Source of the DNA: Variovorax paradoxus
GTDB lineage: Bacteria > Pseudomonadota > Gammaproteobacteria > Burkholderiales > Burkholderiaceae_C
NCBI RefSeq assembly: GCF_022009635.1
Contig: NZ_CP091716.1
Location: forward strand, 6,814,501-6,878,500
Direction: 5' to 3'
Length of the DNA: 64,000 bases
A model generated the notes under the pieces. That model worked only from the letters and a program-made list of their open reading frames with translations, was not told the DNA's origin and did no database searches. Of the stretch, positions 46,799 through 56,384 are shown piece by piece. Each line of letters starts with the position of its first letter. The stretch's first letter is position 1. The translations under genes were made by a program, and so were the position numbers.

Positions 46799-47985
46799 GC
46801 GAGGTCGGTGGTGGTCACCGCCGGCAGGCCCAGCAGCAACGCCGCCTGCGAGGCGGTGGCGCGCACCGCTTCGAGCGTGGCGCCGGTCAGGGTCAGGTGG
46901 CCCATCTTGCGGCCGCGGCGCGGTTCCATCTTGCCGTAGAGGTGCAGGTGCACGCCCGGCAGCGCGAGCACTTCGCCCCAACGGGGAGAAGCCGGCTTGT
47001 CGGCGCCGGCCGGGAACCACAGGTCGCCCAGCAGGTTGAGCATGATGGCCGGGCTGTGCTGGCGCGGCGCGGCCAGCGGCAGGCCGGCGAGCGTGCGCAC
47101 CTGCAGCTCGAACTGCGACACGTCGCAGGCTTCCATCGTGTAGTGGCCGCTGTTGTGCGGGCGCGGCGCCATTTCGTTCACCACCAGCGAGCCGTCGGCC
47201 AACGCGAAGAACTCGACGCACAGCACGCCCACGTAGCCCAGGCCGTTGGCGATGCTCTTGGCCGAATTGACGGCGCCCTGCGCCACCGTCTTGGGCATGT
47301 TCTGCGGATGCACCTCGGTGACGGCGAGGATGCCGTCGCGGTGCAGGTTGCGCTGCGGCGGAAAGTGCACGACCTGCCCGTCGCGGCCGCGGGCGAGGAT
47401 CACCGAGCACTCGAATTCGAGCGGCAGCATCTTCTCGAGCACGCAGGGCACGCAGCCGGTGGCCTGCCAGGCGTCGACCAGTTCGGCGCGTGTCTTCACG
47501 CGCTGCTGGCCCTTGCCGTCGTAGCCCAGGCGCGCGGTCTTCAGGATGCCGGGCAGCAGGTTGTCGTCGACAGCGGCCAGCTGGGCCGCCGTCTCGATGA
47601 CCGCGTAGGGCGCGCAGGGCACGCCGCAGCGGGTGAAGTGAGCCTTTTCGGCAATCCGGTCCTGCGCGATGGCGATGGCCGGGGCGCCGGGCGACACCGG
47701 CCGCGCCACGGCCAGGTGTTCCAGCGACGGCGCGGGCACGTTCTCGAATTCGGTCGTCACCGCGTCGGCCAGGCCGGCCAGGCGGGCGAGGCCGTCGACA
47801 TCGTCGTAGTCGGTGTGGATGTGATGGTGGCTCACGCGGCCGGCGGGGCTGTCGGTGTCGGGGTCGAGCACCGCCGTGAAGTAGCCCATGCGCTGGGCGG
47901 CGTGGGCGAACATGCGCCCCAGCTGCCCGCCGCCGAGCACGCCGAGCGTGGCGCCCGGAAGAATGGGCAGGTCGCCGTTGCTCAC
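46795..47985 (-). CDS. purK: 5-(carboxyamino)imidazole ribonucleotide synthase
   Basis: ATP-grasp enzyme of purine synthesis converting AIR and bicarbonate to N5-CAIR. 396 residues from a GTG start that overlaps the purE stop (GTGA). Signatures: [17 protein letters not shown] (about 14-30), [31 protein letters not shown]. It is coupled on both sides, between purE and tsaC. Confidence 0.97.
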   Translation of the reverse strand: MSNGDLPILPGATLGVLGGGQLGRMFAHAAQRMGYFTAVLDPDTDSPAGRVSHHHIHTDYDDVDGLARLAGLADAVTTEFENVPAPSLEHLAVARPVSPGAPAIAIAQDRIAEKAHFTRCGVPCAPYAVIETAAQLAAVDDNLLPGILKTARLGYDGKGQQRVKTRAELVDAWQATGCVPCVLEKMLPLEFECSVILARGRDGQVVHFPPQRNLHRDGILAVTEVHPQNMPKTVAQGAVNSAKSIANGLGYVGVLCVEFFALADGSLVVNEMAPRPHNSGHYTMEACDVSQFELQVRTLAGLPLAAPRQHSPAIMLNLLGDLWFPAGADKPASPRWGEVLALPGVHLHLYGKMEPRRGRKMGHLTLTGATLEAVRATASQAALLLGLPAVTTTDLA

Positions 47986-48536
47986 AGGGCACCTCCGCCT
48001 TGCGGCGAGAAGGGGGACACGGGGGGCGCAGCCTCGCTCGCGGGAGCCGGCGGCAGGGTCATGGCTTCGGCGGCTGCCGTCTGGGCCGTGCGGAAGGCGT
48101 CGAGCTTCGCGCGAAGCGCGGGATTGTTCACCGCCAGCATCGACACCGCGAACAGCGCCGCGTTGGCCGCGCCCGCATTGCCGATGGCAAAGGTGGCGAC
48201 CGGCACGCCCTTGGGCATCTGCACGATGCTGTAGAGCGAATCGACGCCCTGCAGATGGCGGCTGGCCACCGGCACGCCGAGCACCGGCACCGTGGTTTTC
48301 GACGCCAGCATGCCCGGCAGATGGGCCGCGCCGCCCGCGCCGGCGATGATCGCGGAGAGCCCGCGCCCGGCGGCGCTTTCGGCGTACGCGAAGAGCGCAT
48401 CGGGCATGCGGTGGGCCGAGACCACCTTTGCTTCGTGGCTGATTCCGAATTGCTGGAGAATCTCGACCGCGTTGCGCATCGTCTCCCAATCGGAGCTCGA
48501 GCCCATCACTACACCGACCTGAATGGTTTCGTTCAT
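47982..48536 (-). CDS. purE: N5-carboxyaminoimidazole ribonucleotide mutase
   Basis: Class I PurE, rearranging N5-CAIR to CAIR. 184 residues. [17 protein letters not shown] (about 11-27), SAHRMPDAL, and [16 protein letters not shown] are diagnostic. It carries about 20 extra C-terminal residues rich in Pro and Ala beyond the usual 160-170. It is the first gene of the purE-purK-tsaC operon and is divergent from the CnoX-like gene, 36 bases apart. Confidence 0.97.
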   Translation of the reverse strand: MNETIQVGVVMGSSSDWETMRNAVEILQQFGISHEAKVVSAHRMPDALFAYAESAAGRGLSAIIAGAGGAAHLPGMLASKTTVPVLGVPVASRHLQGVDSLYSIVQMPKGVPVATFAIGNAGAANAALFAVSMLAVNNPALRAKLDAFRTAQTAAAEAMTLPPAPASEAAPPVSPFSPQGGGAL

Positions 48537-48572
48537 GGTTTCAATTTTACGTTTCACCCTCAGCTGGTTCCG

Positions 48573-49493
48573 ATGATCGACATCACTCTCGAAAATTTCC
48601 AGGCCGAACTGATCGAAGGCTCGGTCGCCGCGCCGGTGCTGCTGGACATCTGGGCCGAATGGTGCGGCCCCTGCAAACAGCTCGGCCCGGTACTCGAAAA
48701 GCTCGAGGTCGAGTACGCCGGCCGCTTCACGCTGGCCAAGCTCGACGCCGACAAGGTGCCGCAAATCTCCTCCCAGCTGTCCGAGATGTTCGGCGTGCGC
48801 AGCATCCCGTTCTGCGTGATGTTCAAGGACGGCCAGCCGGTCGACGGCTTCGTCGGCGCCATCCCGGCCGAGAAGATCCGCGAGTTCCTCGACAAGCACG
48901 TGCCAGGCGCCGACGAGGCCGAAGCCGCATCGGAAGAAGCCGCGGCGCAGGAAGCGCTGGCCGGCGGCGACACCCAGGGCGCGCTCGAGAAGCTGCAGCA
49001 CGCCGTGGCCACCGACCCCGCCAACGACGACGCCCGCTTCGACTACATCAAACTGCTGCTGCAGGAAGGCCGCCACGACGACGCCAAGGTCGCTTTCGCC
49101 CCGGTGATCGCCAAGACCACGCTGGTGCGCCGCTTCGACGCGCTGCAGCGCTGGATGGACGCTATCGATTTCGCAGCACCGCCCACCGGCGCCGCGCCGG
49201 CCATTGCCGACTTCGACGCGAAGATCGCCGCCAGCAAGCGCGACTTCGACGCCCGCTTCGGCCGCGCGCGCCTGCTGATGGCCGCGCAGCGCTGGACCGA
49301 CGCCATGGACGAGCTGCTCGACATCCTGATGCGCGACAAGAGCTGGAGCGAAGACCTGGCGCGCAAGACCTACATCGCGATCCTCGACCTGATCGAGCCG
49401 CCCAAGGTCAAGGTGGCCGACGGCCAGATTCCGCCGGACGATCCGGTGGTCGCCACCTACCGCCGCCGCCTGAGCAGCGTCGTGCTGAGCTGA
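48573..49493 (+). CDS. cnoX: CnoX/YbbN-like thioredoxin-TPR protein
   Basis: 306 residues. An N-terminal thioredoxin domain (about 1-110) with an intact WCGPC active site, then TPR-like helical repeats (about 125-306). E. coli CnoX is a redox-regulated holdase that hands substrates to GroEL and DnaK; its thioredoxin motif is degenerate there but intact here, so real redox activity is possible. It starts [18 protein letters not shown] clear terminator follows. Confidence 0.85.
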   Translation: MIDITLENFQAELIEGSVAAPVLLDIWAEWCGPCKQLGPVLEKLEVEYAGRFTLAKLDADKVPQISSQLSEMFGVRSIPFCVMFKDGQPVDGFVGAIPAEKIREFLDKHVPGADEAEAASEEAAAQEALAGGDTQGALEKLQHAVATDPANDDARFDYIKLLLQEGRHDDAKVAFAPVIAKTTLVRRFDALQRWMDAIDFAAPPTGAAPAIADFDAKIAASKRDFDARFGRARLLMAAQRWTDAMDELLDILMRDKSWSEDLARKTYIAILDLIEPPKVKVADGQIPPDDPVVATYRRRLSSVVLS

Positions 49494-49500
49494 TCCCCCA

Positions 49501-49524
49501 AAGCGACCTCCGGGTCGCTTTTTT
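49501..49524 (+). terminator. Intrinsic terminator of the cnoX-like gene
   Basis: An 8-bp perfect stem (49501-49508 with 49513-49520), 4-base loop, then a run of T to 49524, eight bases after the stop codon. Confidence 0.9.
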
Positions 49525-49628
49525 CATGGCCCGCCGGCGGGCGGGGACGGCATTGGCGCGGCCAGCGCCGTCGCATACGATCACGCCCGATTCAACTTGT
49601 TGCAGATTTGAAAAGGAAAAGACCGGCC

Positions 49629-50084
49629 ATGCGCTCATTCGCCCGCATCACCCGCCGCATTGCGCTGCCCGTCCTCGCGGCGGCGGCACTGTCGACCACC
49701 CTGGCAGGCTGCGGGAGCGGCATCAGCCTGGACGAACCGATCGAAGGGCCCGCGTGGCGCCTGGTGCAGCTGGGCGACGAGCCCATCGCGCCCAACAGCG
49801 GCGCGCAGGTTCAGTTCGACCGCAGCAGCGGCCGGGTCAGCGGATCGGGCGGCTGCAACCGCCTCTCGGGCACGTACACGCGCGCGGGCATCTCGCTGAA
49901 GATCGGCCAGCTGGCCTCGACCCGGATGGCCTGCCTCGACCCGACGCGCGGCGCCAACGAGGCACAGTTCATTTCGGCATTGCAGAACACCGCGAGCTAC
50001 AGCCTCGCGGGGCCGGGCCGGCTGGCGCTGCTGGACGCCGGCGGCCGGACCGTCGCGACCTTCAGCTCGGCCGGAGCCCGCTGA
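49629..50084 (+). CDS. META-domain lipoprotein
   Basis: 151 residues. Basic N-terminus, hydrophobic stretch and lipobox LAGC (Cys about residue 28), followed by a META domain (WRLVQLGDEPIAPNSGAQVQ, then SGSGGCNRLSGTY and QLASTRMAC), the HslJ-like fold. HslJ contributes to novobiocin resistance in E. coli; here the role is unknown. An upstream TTG gives a seven-residue longer frame, but the ATG at 49629 is preferred. It converges with purC, with stops abutting. Confidence 0.82.
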   Translation: MRSFARITRRIALPVLAAAALSTTLAGCGSGISLDEPIEGPAWRLVQLGDEPIAPNSGAQVQFDRSSGRVSGSGGCNRLSGTYTRAGISLKIGQLASTRMACLDPTRGANEAQFISALQNTASYSLAGPGRLALLDAGGRTVATFSSAGAR

Positions 50085-50990
50085 TCAGCCGGTGAGGCGC
50101 TCGAGCGCCTCGCGGTACTTGGCGGCGGTCTTCTCGATGACCTCGGCCGGCAGGCGCGGCGCCGGCGGCGTCTTGTCCCAGGGCTTGCCGTTGATCTTGG
50201 TGGCTTCGAGCCAGTCGCGCACGAACTGCTTGTCGTAGCTCGGCGGGTTGGCGCCGGCCGCCAGCGCGGCCTGGTAGCCCTCCACCGGCCAGTAGCGCGA
50301 GCTGTCGGGCGTGAGCACTTCGTCCATCAGCACCAGCGTGCCCGCTTCGTCCAGGCCGAATTCGAACTTGGTGTCGGCAATGATCATTCCCTTGGCCAGG
50401 GCGATCTGCGCGGCGGTTTCGTAGATGGCGATGCTGGTCTCGCGGATCTGCTGGGCCAGCTTGGGGCCGACGATTTCCACCACGCGCTCGTAGCTGATGT
50501 TCTCGTCGTGCTCGCCGGCCGCGGCCTTGGCGGCGGGCGTGAAGATCGGGCGCGGCAGCTTGCTGGCGTTGGTCAGGCCCTCGGGCAGCGGCACGCCGCA
50601 GACCGAGCGCGATTCCTGGTATTCCTTCCAGCCGCTGCCGGCCAGGTAGCCGCGCACCACGGCCTCGACCGGGATCGGCTTCAGCCGCTTGACCAGCATC
50701 GAGCGGCCGGTGACCTGCGGCACTTCGTCGGCCGTGACCACGCTCTCGGGCGCGTCGCCGGTCAGGTGGTTGGGGCACAGCTGGCCGAGCCGCTCGAACC
50801 ACCACAGCGCCATCTGCGTGAGGATCTCGCCCTTGCCGGGGATGGGCTCGCCCATGATCACGTCGAAGGCGCTCAGCCGGTCGCTCGCGACCATCAGGAT
50901 GCGGTCTTCACCGACGGCGTAGTTGTCGCGCACCTTGCCGCGCGCAAGCAGGGGCAGGCTCTGGATGGAGGAGGTGTGGACGGTGGTCAT
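50085..50990 (-). CDS. purC: SAICAR synthetase
   Basis: Joins CAIR and aspartate with ATP to make SAICAR in purine synthesis. 301 residues, the longer single-domain type. [28 protein letters not shown] near the start (in part [19 protein letters not shown]) and [15 protein letters not shown] are signatures. The start at [15 protein letters not shown] is chosen by family length. It is downstream of fba, separated by a strong fba terminator, so it likely has its own promoter. Confidence 0.96.
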   Translation of the reverse strand: MTTVHTSSIQSLPLLARGKVRDNYAVGEDRILMVASDRLSAFDVIMGEPIPGKGEILTQMALWWFERLGQLCPNHLTGDAPESVVTADEVPQVTGRSMLVKRLKPIPVEAVVRGYLAGSGWKEYQESRSVCGVPLPEGLTNASKLPRPIFTPAAKAAAGEHDENISYERVVEIVGPKLAQQIRETSIAIYETAAQIALAKGMIIADTKFEFGLDEAGTLVLMDEVLTPDSSRYWPVEGYQAALAAGANPPSYDKQFVRDWLEATKINGKPWDKTPPAPRLPAEVIEKTAAKYREALERLTG

Positions 50991-51052
50991 GGGCAATTGC
51001 GGTGGGGAAACGACGGAAACTGAAAGACGGTGAAAGCGGATTGTGCGCGCAG

Positions 51053-51076
51053 AAAAAAGCCACCGCGAACGGTGGC
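51053..51076 (-). terminator. Intrinsic terminator of fba
   Basis: A 7-bp perfect GC-rich stem (51059-51065 with 51070-51076) with a TTCG loop is followed on the minus strand by six T. It lies about 20 bases after the fba stop and before purC. Confidence 0.92.
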
Positions 51077-51097
51077 CTTCGAATCGCGGGGAGGTTT

Positions 51098-52162
51098 TTA
51101 AACGACTTCCTGAGCGAGTTCGCCCTTGGCGTACTTGGCGGCGACCACCTGCAGCGTGTCGCCCTTGATCTTGGCGCCCTGGCCTTCGCAGCCGAACTCG
51201 ATGTAGCGCTGCTTGCAGATCTGCTTGGCGGCTTCGCGGGCGGGCTTGAGCCACTCGCGGGCGTCGAACTTCTCGGGGTTCTCGAACAGGAACTTGCGCA
51301 CCGCGCCGGTCATGGCCAGGCGGATGTCGGTGTCGATGTTGATCTTGCGCACGCCGTGCTTGATGGCTTCCTGGATTTCCTTGACGGGCACGCCGTAGGT
51401 TTCCTTCATGTTGCCGCCGTACTGGCGAATGATGGCCAGCAGCTCCTGCGGCACGCTCGACGAGCCGTGCATCACCAGGTGGGTGTTGGGAATGCGGCGG
51501 TGGATTTCCTTGATGCGGTCGATCGCCAGGATGTCGCCGGTGGGCTCGCGCGTGAACTTGTAGGCGCCGTGGCTGGTGCCGATGGCGATGGCCAGCGCGT
51601 CGATCTGGGTGCGCTTGACGAAGTCGGCGGCCTGCTCGGGGTCGGTGAGCAGCTGTTCGCGCGTCATGGTGTCGTCGGTGCCGTGGCCGTCTTCCTTGTC
51701 GCCCTTCATGGTCTCGAGCGAGCCGAGGCAGCCGAGCTCGCCTTCGACGGTCACGCCCAGGCGGTGGGCCATGTCGGACACCTTCTTGGTGACGTCGACG
51801 TTGTAGTCGTAGCTGGCGATGGTCTTGCCGTCCGCCTCGAGCGAGCCGTCCATCATGACCGAGCTGAAGCCCAGGTCGATGGCGCCCTTGCAGACGTCGG
51901 GGTTCTGGCCGTGGTCCTGGTGCATGACCAGCGGGATGTTCGGGTACTGCTCGATGGCGGCCTGGATCAGGTGCTTGATGAAGGCTTCGCCGGCGTACTT
52001 GCGGGCGCCCGCGCTGGCTTGCAGGATGACGGGCGCGCCGGTTTCCTTGGCGGCCTCCATCACGGCCTGGACCTGTTCGAGGTTGTTGACGTTGAAGGCC
52101 GGAATGCCGTAGCCATTGGCTGCGGCATGGTCGAGCAGTTCGCGCATCGAGACGAGTGCCAT
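51098..52162 (-). CDS. fba: Class II fructose-1,6-bisphosphate aldolase
   Basis: Zinc-dependent aldolase of glycolysis/gluconeogenesis and the Calvin cycle. 354 residues. Conserved regions: [12 protein letters not shown] (about 95-106, zinc ligand His), [11 protein letters not shown] and the zinc/active-site stretch [13 protein letters not shown] and [11 protein letters not shown]. It matches the CbbA/Fba subtype of proteobacteria. It is in the pgk-pyk-fba order, though acdRS and a hydrolase now lie between it and pyk. Confidence 0.96.
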   Translation of the reverse strand: MALVSMRELLDHAAANGYGIPAFNVNNLEQVQAVMEAAKETGAPVILQASAGARKYAGEAFIKHLIQAAIEQYPNIPLVMHQDHGQNPDVCKGAIDLGFSSVMMDGSLEADGKTIASYDYNVDVTKKVSDMAHRLGVTVEGELGCLGSLETMKGDKEDGHGTDDTMTREQLLTDPEQAADFVKRTQIDALAIAIGTSHGAYKFTREPTGDILAIDRIKEIHRRIPNTHLVMHGSSSVPQELLAIIRQYGGNMKETYGVPVKEIQEAIKHGVRKINIDTDIRLAMTGAVRKFLFENPEKFDAREWLKPAREAAKQICKQRYIEFGCEGQGAKIKGDTLQVVAAKYAKGELAQEVV

Positions 52163-52228
52163 GGGGAAATACCTCGCGGGAAATTGGAAAAAAGAGAAGG
52201 CTGGAAGGCGGGAAAAACTACCTCGATT

Positions 52229-53167
52229 CTACCGAGGGGCCTTGTCGGACGGCACTGACGCCAACCCGAGGAATTCCATGACCGGCGGCAGCACCGGCCC
52301 GCCCAGCCACTGGATCGGCCTGGCAAAGGCGCCGATCAGCGTCACGTGGCTCAGGTTGTCGAACAGCCTGACCTGCACCGGCACGCCCGCCGCGCGCAGC
52401 GCAGCGGCCATCTGGCCGGTGTTGCGGTCGGGGTAGACCAGGTTGTCCTTGGCGGCGGCCATGAGCAGCGCGCGCGGCGCGGCCGGCGTGACATGCGCGA
52501 GCGGCTGCGAGTCGGGCGGGGTATTCGGCCAGTTGAAGGCGGCCTGCGCCTGCGGGTCGCCGATGGGCAGGAAGTCGTAGGGGCCGGCCAGGCCGATCCA
52601 GCCGGCGAGCTGCCTCGGGCTGGCGCCCACCTCGGCCAGCCAGCGATCGTCCAGCGCCACCATAGCGGCGTTGTAGCCGCCCGAGCTGTGGCCCATCACG
52701 TAGACCTGCTTCGGGTCGGCGCCCAGCTGCGCGGCGTTGTCGAGCGCCCATTTCACGGCCAGGGCGCTGTCGCGCACGAACACCGGGTAGGTGAAGGCGG
52801 GCGACAGGCCGTAGTCGGGAATCACCACCACCGCGCCGCGCGCGGCCAGCGCCTCGCCCACGAAGCGGAAGCTCGCGCGGTCGCCGGTGGTCCAGGTGCC
52901 GCCGAAGAAGAACACCACCAGCGGCCGCGCGCCCCGGGCCGGCCGGGTGGCCGGCAGCGGCTGGTACACGTCGAGCACCTGGCGCGGCGCCTGGCCGTAG
53001 GCGATGCCGCCCTGGAACTGGTAGGTGTCGGAGGGCACCAGCCGGTCGAGCACCTTGACGGGGGAACACGCCGCGAGCACGGCGGCGGCGAGAGCGGTGA
53101 GGGTGGTGAAGAAAGCGCTGCGGCGCCGGCGAAGGGATGCGATGGAGGCGAAGGTGGGAAGGCTCAT
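52229..53167 (-). CDS. Alpha/beta-hydrolase lipoprotein (esterase-like)
   Basis: 312 residues: lipoprotein signal with lipobox LAAC (Cys about residue 34), then an alpha/beta-hydrolase. The nucleophile motif is GHSSGG (YVMGHSSGGYNAAMV), and FFFGGTWTTGDRASFRF is the oxyanion HGG-like loop, typical of the BD-FAE/HSL group of carboxylesterases. It lies in the acdRS segment, upstream in reading order of fba, 35 bases from acdR, and may be part of the same accessory insertion. Confidence 0.82.
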   Translation of the reverse strand: MSLPTFASIASLRRRRSAFFTTLTALAAAVLAACSPVKVLDRLVPSDTYQFQGGIAYGQAPRQVLDVYQPLPATRPARGARPLVVFFFGGTWTTGDRASFRFVGEALAARGAVVVIPDYGLSPAFTYPVFVRDSALAVKWALDNAAQLGADPKQVYVMGHSSGGYNAAMVALDDRWLAEVGASPRQLAGWIGLAGPYDFLPIGDPQAQAAFNWPNTPPDSQPLAHVTPAAPRALLMAAAKDNLVYPDRNTGQMAAALRAAGVPVQVRLFDNLSHVTLIGAFARPIQWLGGPVLPPVMEFLGLASVPSDKAPR

Positions 53168-53202
53168 CGCAACAGTACGCGCGCGGCCCGCCGCCGGTTT
53201 CG

Positions 53203-53688
53203 TCAGATGGGGAGCTGCGTGGTCGACAGCACCTGCTTCAACACGACGAAGGTGCGGATCTGGCGCACCCCCGGCAGGTACAGCAGTTGCTCGGCGTGCA
53301 GGCGGTTGAAGCTGTCGTTGTCGCGGGTGCGCACGAGCATGAAGTAGTCGAACTCGCCGGTGACCACATGGCATTCGAGGCAGCCCGAGACCTTCTGGGC
53401 GGCTTTTTCGAAGTCGGCGAAGGAATCGGGCGTGGAGCGGTCGAGCACCACGCCGATCATCACGAGCATGCCGAGGTCGAGCGCGTCGGCATCGAGTAGC
53501 GCGACGATGCCCTTGATGAGCCCGGCCTCCTTCAGCCGCTCGACCCGGCGCAGGCAGGCGGCGGCGCTGAGATTCACCTTGGCGGCCAGCGCCACGTTCG
53601 ACAGCGAGGCGTCGCGCTGCAGGGCGCGCAGGATGGCGCGGTCGGTGCGGTCCAGCTCCGGCGCGGTACGCAACTTTGTTGTGCTCAT
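53203..53688 (-). CDS. acdR: Lrp/AsnC-type regulator of acdS
   Basis: 161 residues: HTH (about 12-60, LDRTDRAILRALQRDASLSN) and C-terminal RAM ligand-binding domain. Divergent from acdS, the classic AcdR position; AcdR activates acdS in response to ACC and is tuned by leucine in Pseudomonas and related bacteria (family knowledge). The start at MSTTKLRT removes 26 unlikely upstream codons. Confidence 0.9.
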   Translation of the reverse strand: MSTTKLRTAPELDRTDRAILRALQRDASLSNVALAAKVNLSAAACLRRVERLKEAGLIKGIVALLDADALDLGMLVMIGVVLDRSTPDSFADFEKAAQKVSGCLECHVVTGEFDYFMLVRTRDNDSFNRLHAEQLLYLPGVRQIRTFVVLKQVLSTTQLPI

Positions 53689-53760
53689 CGGAAGTTTTAC
53701 GGACTGAAAGTTCTGATAACTGCCATCCTGCCTTTTTTTCCGCCGGAAATCCATTGATCT

Positions 53761-53777
53761 TCGCAAGCACGTTGCGA
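53761..53777. promoter_or_regulatory. Dyad in the acdR-acdS regulatory region
   Basis: 6-bp perfect arms TCGCAA (53761-53766) and TTGCGA (53772-53777) around 5 bases, centred about 56 bases upstream of the acdS ATG. It is the best-formed dyad between the divergent genes and a candidate AcdR or other regulator site. Confidence 0.55.
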
Positions 53778-53824
53778 GCCCTTCTTCCTACGATCGAGGG
53801 CTTCAACGCACCGGAGCTGCCCTC

Positions 53825-54841
53825 ATGAACCTGAAGAAGTTTCCCCGCCACGCCCTGACCTTCGGCCCGACGCCGATCCATCCGCTGAAGCGGCTGAGCG
53901 CCCACCTGGGCGGCAAGGTCGATCTCTATGCCAAGCGCGAGGACTGCAACAGCGGCCTGGCCTTCGGCGGCAACAAGACGCGCAAGCTCGAGTACCTGAT
54001 TCCCGAGGCGATCGAGGGCGGCTACGACACGCTGGTGTCGATCGGCGGCATCCAGTCGAACCAGACGCGGCAGGTGGCCGCGGTGGCAGCGCACCTGGGC
54101 ATGAAGTGCGTGCTGGTGCAGGAGAACTGGGTCAACTACTCCGACGCGGTGTACGACCGCGTGGGCAACATCGAGATGTCGCGCATCCTGGGCGCCGACG
54201 TTCGGCTCGACGCCGCGGGCTTCGACATCGGCATCCGCAAGAGCTGGGAAGACGCCATGGAGAGCGTGCGCAAGGCCGGCGGCAAGCCGTTCCCCATTCC
54301 GGCGGGCTGCTCGGAGCATCCGCGCGGCGGCCTGGGCTTCGTGGGCTTCGCCGAGGAGGTGCGCCAGCAGGAGGCCGAGCTGGGCTTCAAGTTCGACTAC
54401 ATCGTGGTCTGCTCGGTGACGGGCAGCACGCAGGCCGGCATGGTGGTGGGCTTCGCGGCCGATGGCCGGGCCGACCGGGTGATCGGCATCGACGCCTCGG
54501 CCAAGCCGCAGCAGACCTTCGAGCAGATCGTGCGCATCGCCAGGAACACGGCCGAGCTGGTCGAGCTGGGCCGCGACATCACCGAAAAAGACGTGGTGCT
54601 GGACCGCCGCTTCGGCGGCCCCGAATACGGCCTCCCGAACGAAGGCACGCTGGAAGCCATTCGCCTGAGCGCGCGCTTCGAGGGCATGCTGACCGACCCC
54701 GTGTACGAGGGCAAGTCGATGCACGGGATGATCGAGAAGGTGCGGCTCGGGGAATTCCCGGCGGGCTCGAAGGTGCTGTATGCGCACCTGGGCGGGGTAC
54801 CCGCCCTGAACGCCTACAGCTTCTTGTTCCGCAACGGCTGA
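53825..54841 (+). CDS. acdS: 1-aminocyclopropane-1-carboxylate deaminase
   Basis: PLP enzyme that cleaves the ethylene precursor ACC to 2-oxobutyrate and ammonia, lowering plant ethylene. 338 residues. All residues that separate true ACC deaminases from D-cysteine desulfhydrases are present: Lys51 (PLP, GGNKTRK), Ser78 (QSNQTR), Tyr294-Glu295 (VYEGKS) and Leu322 (YAHLGG). acdR is divergent upstream. It converges with pyk; the two stop codons lie in one palindrome. A plant-associated lifestyle is inferred. Confidence 0.97.
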   Translation: MNLKKFPRHALTFGPTPIHPLKRLSAHLGGKVDLYAKREDCNSGLAFGGNKTRKLEYLIPEAIEGGYDTLVSIGGIQSNQTRQVAAVAAHLGMKCVLVQENWVNYSDAVYDRVGNIEMSRILGADVRLDAAGFDIGIRKSWEDAMESVRKAGGKPFPIPAGCSEHPRGGLGFVGFAEEVRQQEAELGFKFDYIVVCSVTGSTQAGMVVGFAADGRADRVIGIDASAKPQQTFEQIVRIARNTAELVELGRDITEKDVVLDRRFGGPEYGLPNEGTLEAIRLSARFEGMLTDPVYEGKSMHGMIEKVRLGEFPAGSKVLYAHLGGVPALNAYSFLFRNG

Positions 54842-54848
54842 CCGGGGG

Positions 54849-56297
54849 TCAGCTCGCGCGGCAAATCTTCAGCATGTTGGTGCCGCCCGGCGCACCCATC
54901 GGCTCGCCGCAGGTGATGGCGTAGACGTCGCCAGTCTGCACGATGCCGCGCTTCTTCAGGTGGTTCTCGGCCTGCAGCAGCGCGGTGTCGCGGTCGCTTT
55001 CCGAGTCCATGAGCAGCGGGCGCACGTTGCGGTACAGCGCCAGCTTGCGCTGGGTGGCCAGCCGCGAGGTCAGCGCGTACATGGGAATGTGCGCGCGGTG
55101 GCGGCTCATCCACAGCATGGTGGCGCCCGATTCGGTCAGCGCCACGATGGCCTTGGCGCCCAGGTGGTGCGCGGTGAACAGCGCGCCCATGGCGATCGAC
55201 TGGTCGATGCGGCTGTAGGCCTTGCCGCTGAAGTCGGCGTCCAGCGTCTTGTCTTCGGCCGCTTCGGCGGCTTCGCAGATGCGGCTCATCTCCTGCACGG
55301 TCTCGAGCGGGTAGCGGCCCGAGGCGGTTTCGGCCGAGAGCATCACGGCATCGGTGCCGTCGAGCACGGCGTTGGCCACGTCGCTCACCTCGGCGCGCGT
55401 GGGCACGGGGTTGGTGATCATCGACTCCATCATCTGGGTCGCGGTGATGACCACCTTGTCCATGTCGCGCGCCATGCGGATCATCTTCTTCTGCAGCGCG
55501 GGCACGGCCGCGTTGCCCACCTCGACCGCGAGGTCGCCGCGCGCGACCATGATGCCGTCGCTGGCGCGCAGGATTTCTTCCAGCTTGGGAATGGCTTCGG
55601 CCCGCTCGATCTTGGCGATCATGCCGGGCTTGTGGCCGAACTCGGCGGCCGCCACGTTGCACAGCTGGCGCGCCATTTCCATGTCGGTGGCGTTCTTGGG
55701 AAAGCTCACGGCCACGTAGTCGGCCTGGAAGCTCATCGCGGTCTTGATGTCCTCCATGTCCTTGGCCGTGAGCGCGGGTGCCGTGAGGCCGCCGCCCTGC
55801 TTGTTGATGCCCTTGTTGTTCGACAGCTCGCCGCCCAGCTTGACGGTGGTGTGCACCGCCTCGCCCTTGACGGCGTCGACCGTGAGCACGATGAGGCCGT
55901 CGTTCAGCAGCAGCCTGTCGCCGGGCTTCACGTCGCGCGGCAGGTCTTTGTAGTCCAGGCCCACGGCATCGACGTCGCCGGGCTCGGTGCGCGAGGCATC
56001 CAGCACGAACTTGGCGCCCGGCTCCAGCCAGACCTTGCCCTGCGCGAACTTGCCGACGCGGATCTTGGGGCCTTGCAGGTCGGCCATGATGGCCACTTCG
56101 CGGCCCGTCTTGCGGGCGGCTTCGCGCACCATGGCGGCGCGGTCGATGTGGTCCTGCGCCGTGCCGTGGCTGAAGTTCAGCCGCACCACGCTGACCTTGG
56201 CCAGGATCATCTTTTCCAGCAGTTCCGGCGTGTTGGACGCCGGACCGAGCGTGGCAACGATCTTGGTGGCGTGGCGGGGGATGCGGTCCGTGCTCAT
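54849..56297 (-). CDS. pyk: Pyruvate kinase
   Basis: Phosphoenolpyruvate plus ADP to pyruvate plus ATP. 482 residues. Starts MSTDRIPRHATKIVATLGPA; barrel motifs include VVRLNFSHGTAQDH, IAKIERAEAI and the phosphate/potassium region, and the C-terminal domain is complete. It follows pgk by 87 bases. The 5' region has an 8-bp TGTATACA palindrome near a possible -10 element (about 56326-56335). Confidence 0.96.
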   Translation of the reverse strand: MSTDRIPRHATKIVATLGPASNTPELLEKMILAKVSVVRLNFSHGTAQDHIDRAAMVREAARKTGREVAIMADLQGPKIRVGKFAQGKVWLEPGAKFVLDASRTEPGDVDAVGLDYKDLPRDVKPGDRLLLNDGLIVLTVDAVKGEAVHTTVKLGGELSNNKGINKQGGGLTAPALTAKDMEDIKTAMSFQADYVAVSFPKNATDMEMARQLCNVAAAEFGHKPGMIAKIERAEAIPKLEEILRASDGIMVARGDLAVEVGNAAVPALQKKMIRMARDMDKVVITATQMMESMITNPVPTRAEVSDVANAVLDGTDAVMLSAETASGRYPLETVQEMSRICEAAEAAEDKTLDADFSGKAYSRIDQSIAMGALFTAHHLGAKAIVALTESGATMLWMSRHRAHIPMYALTSRLATQRKLALYRNVRPLLMDSESDRDTALLQAENHLKKRGIVQTGDVYAITCGEPMGAPGGTNMLKICRAS

Positions 56298-56384
56298 GAA
56301 GGTAGTCTCCGTTTTGTATTCGCTACTGTATACACTTTGTGTGTCTGACGGAAGTCACCCGCACGGGCTTTCCCGCCGCCGGCG

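Noticed and set aside
53825..54841. D-cysteine desulfhydrase as an alternative for acdS
   Set aside because: Glu295 and Leu322 are present; desulfhydrases carry other residues (often Thr) at these positions.
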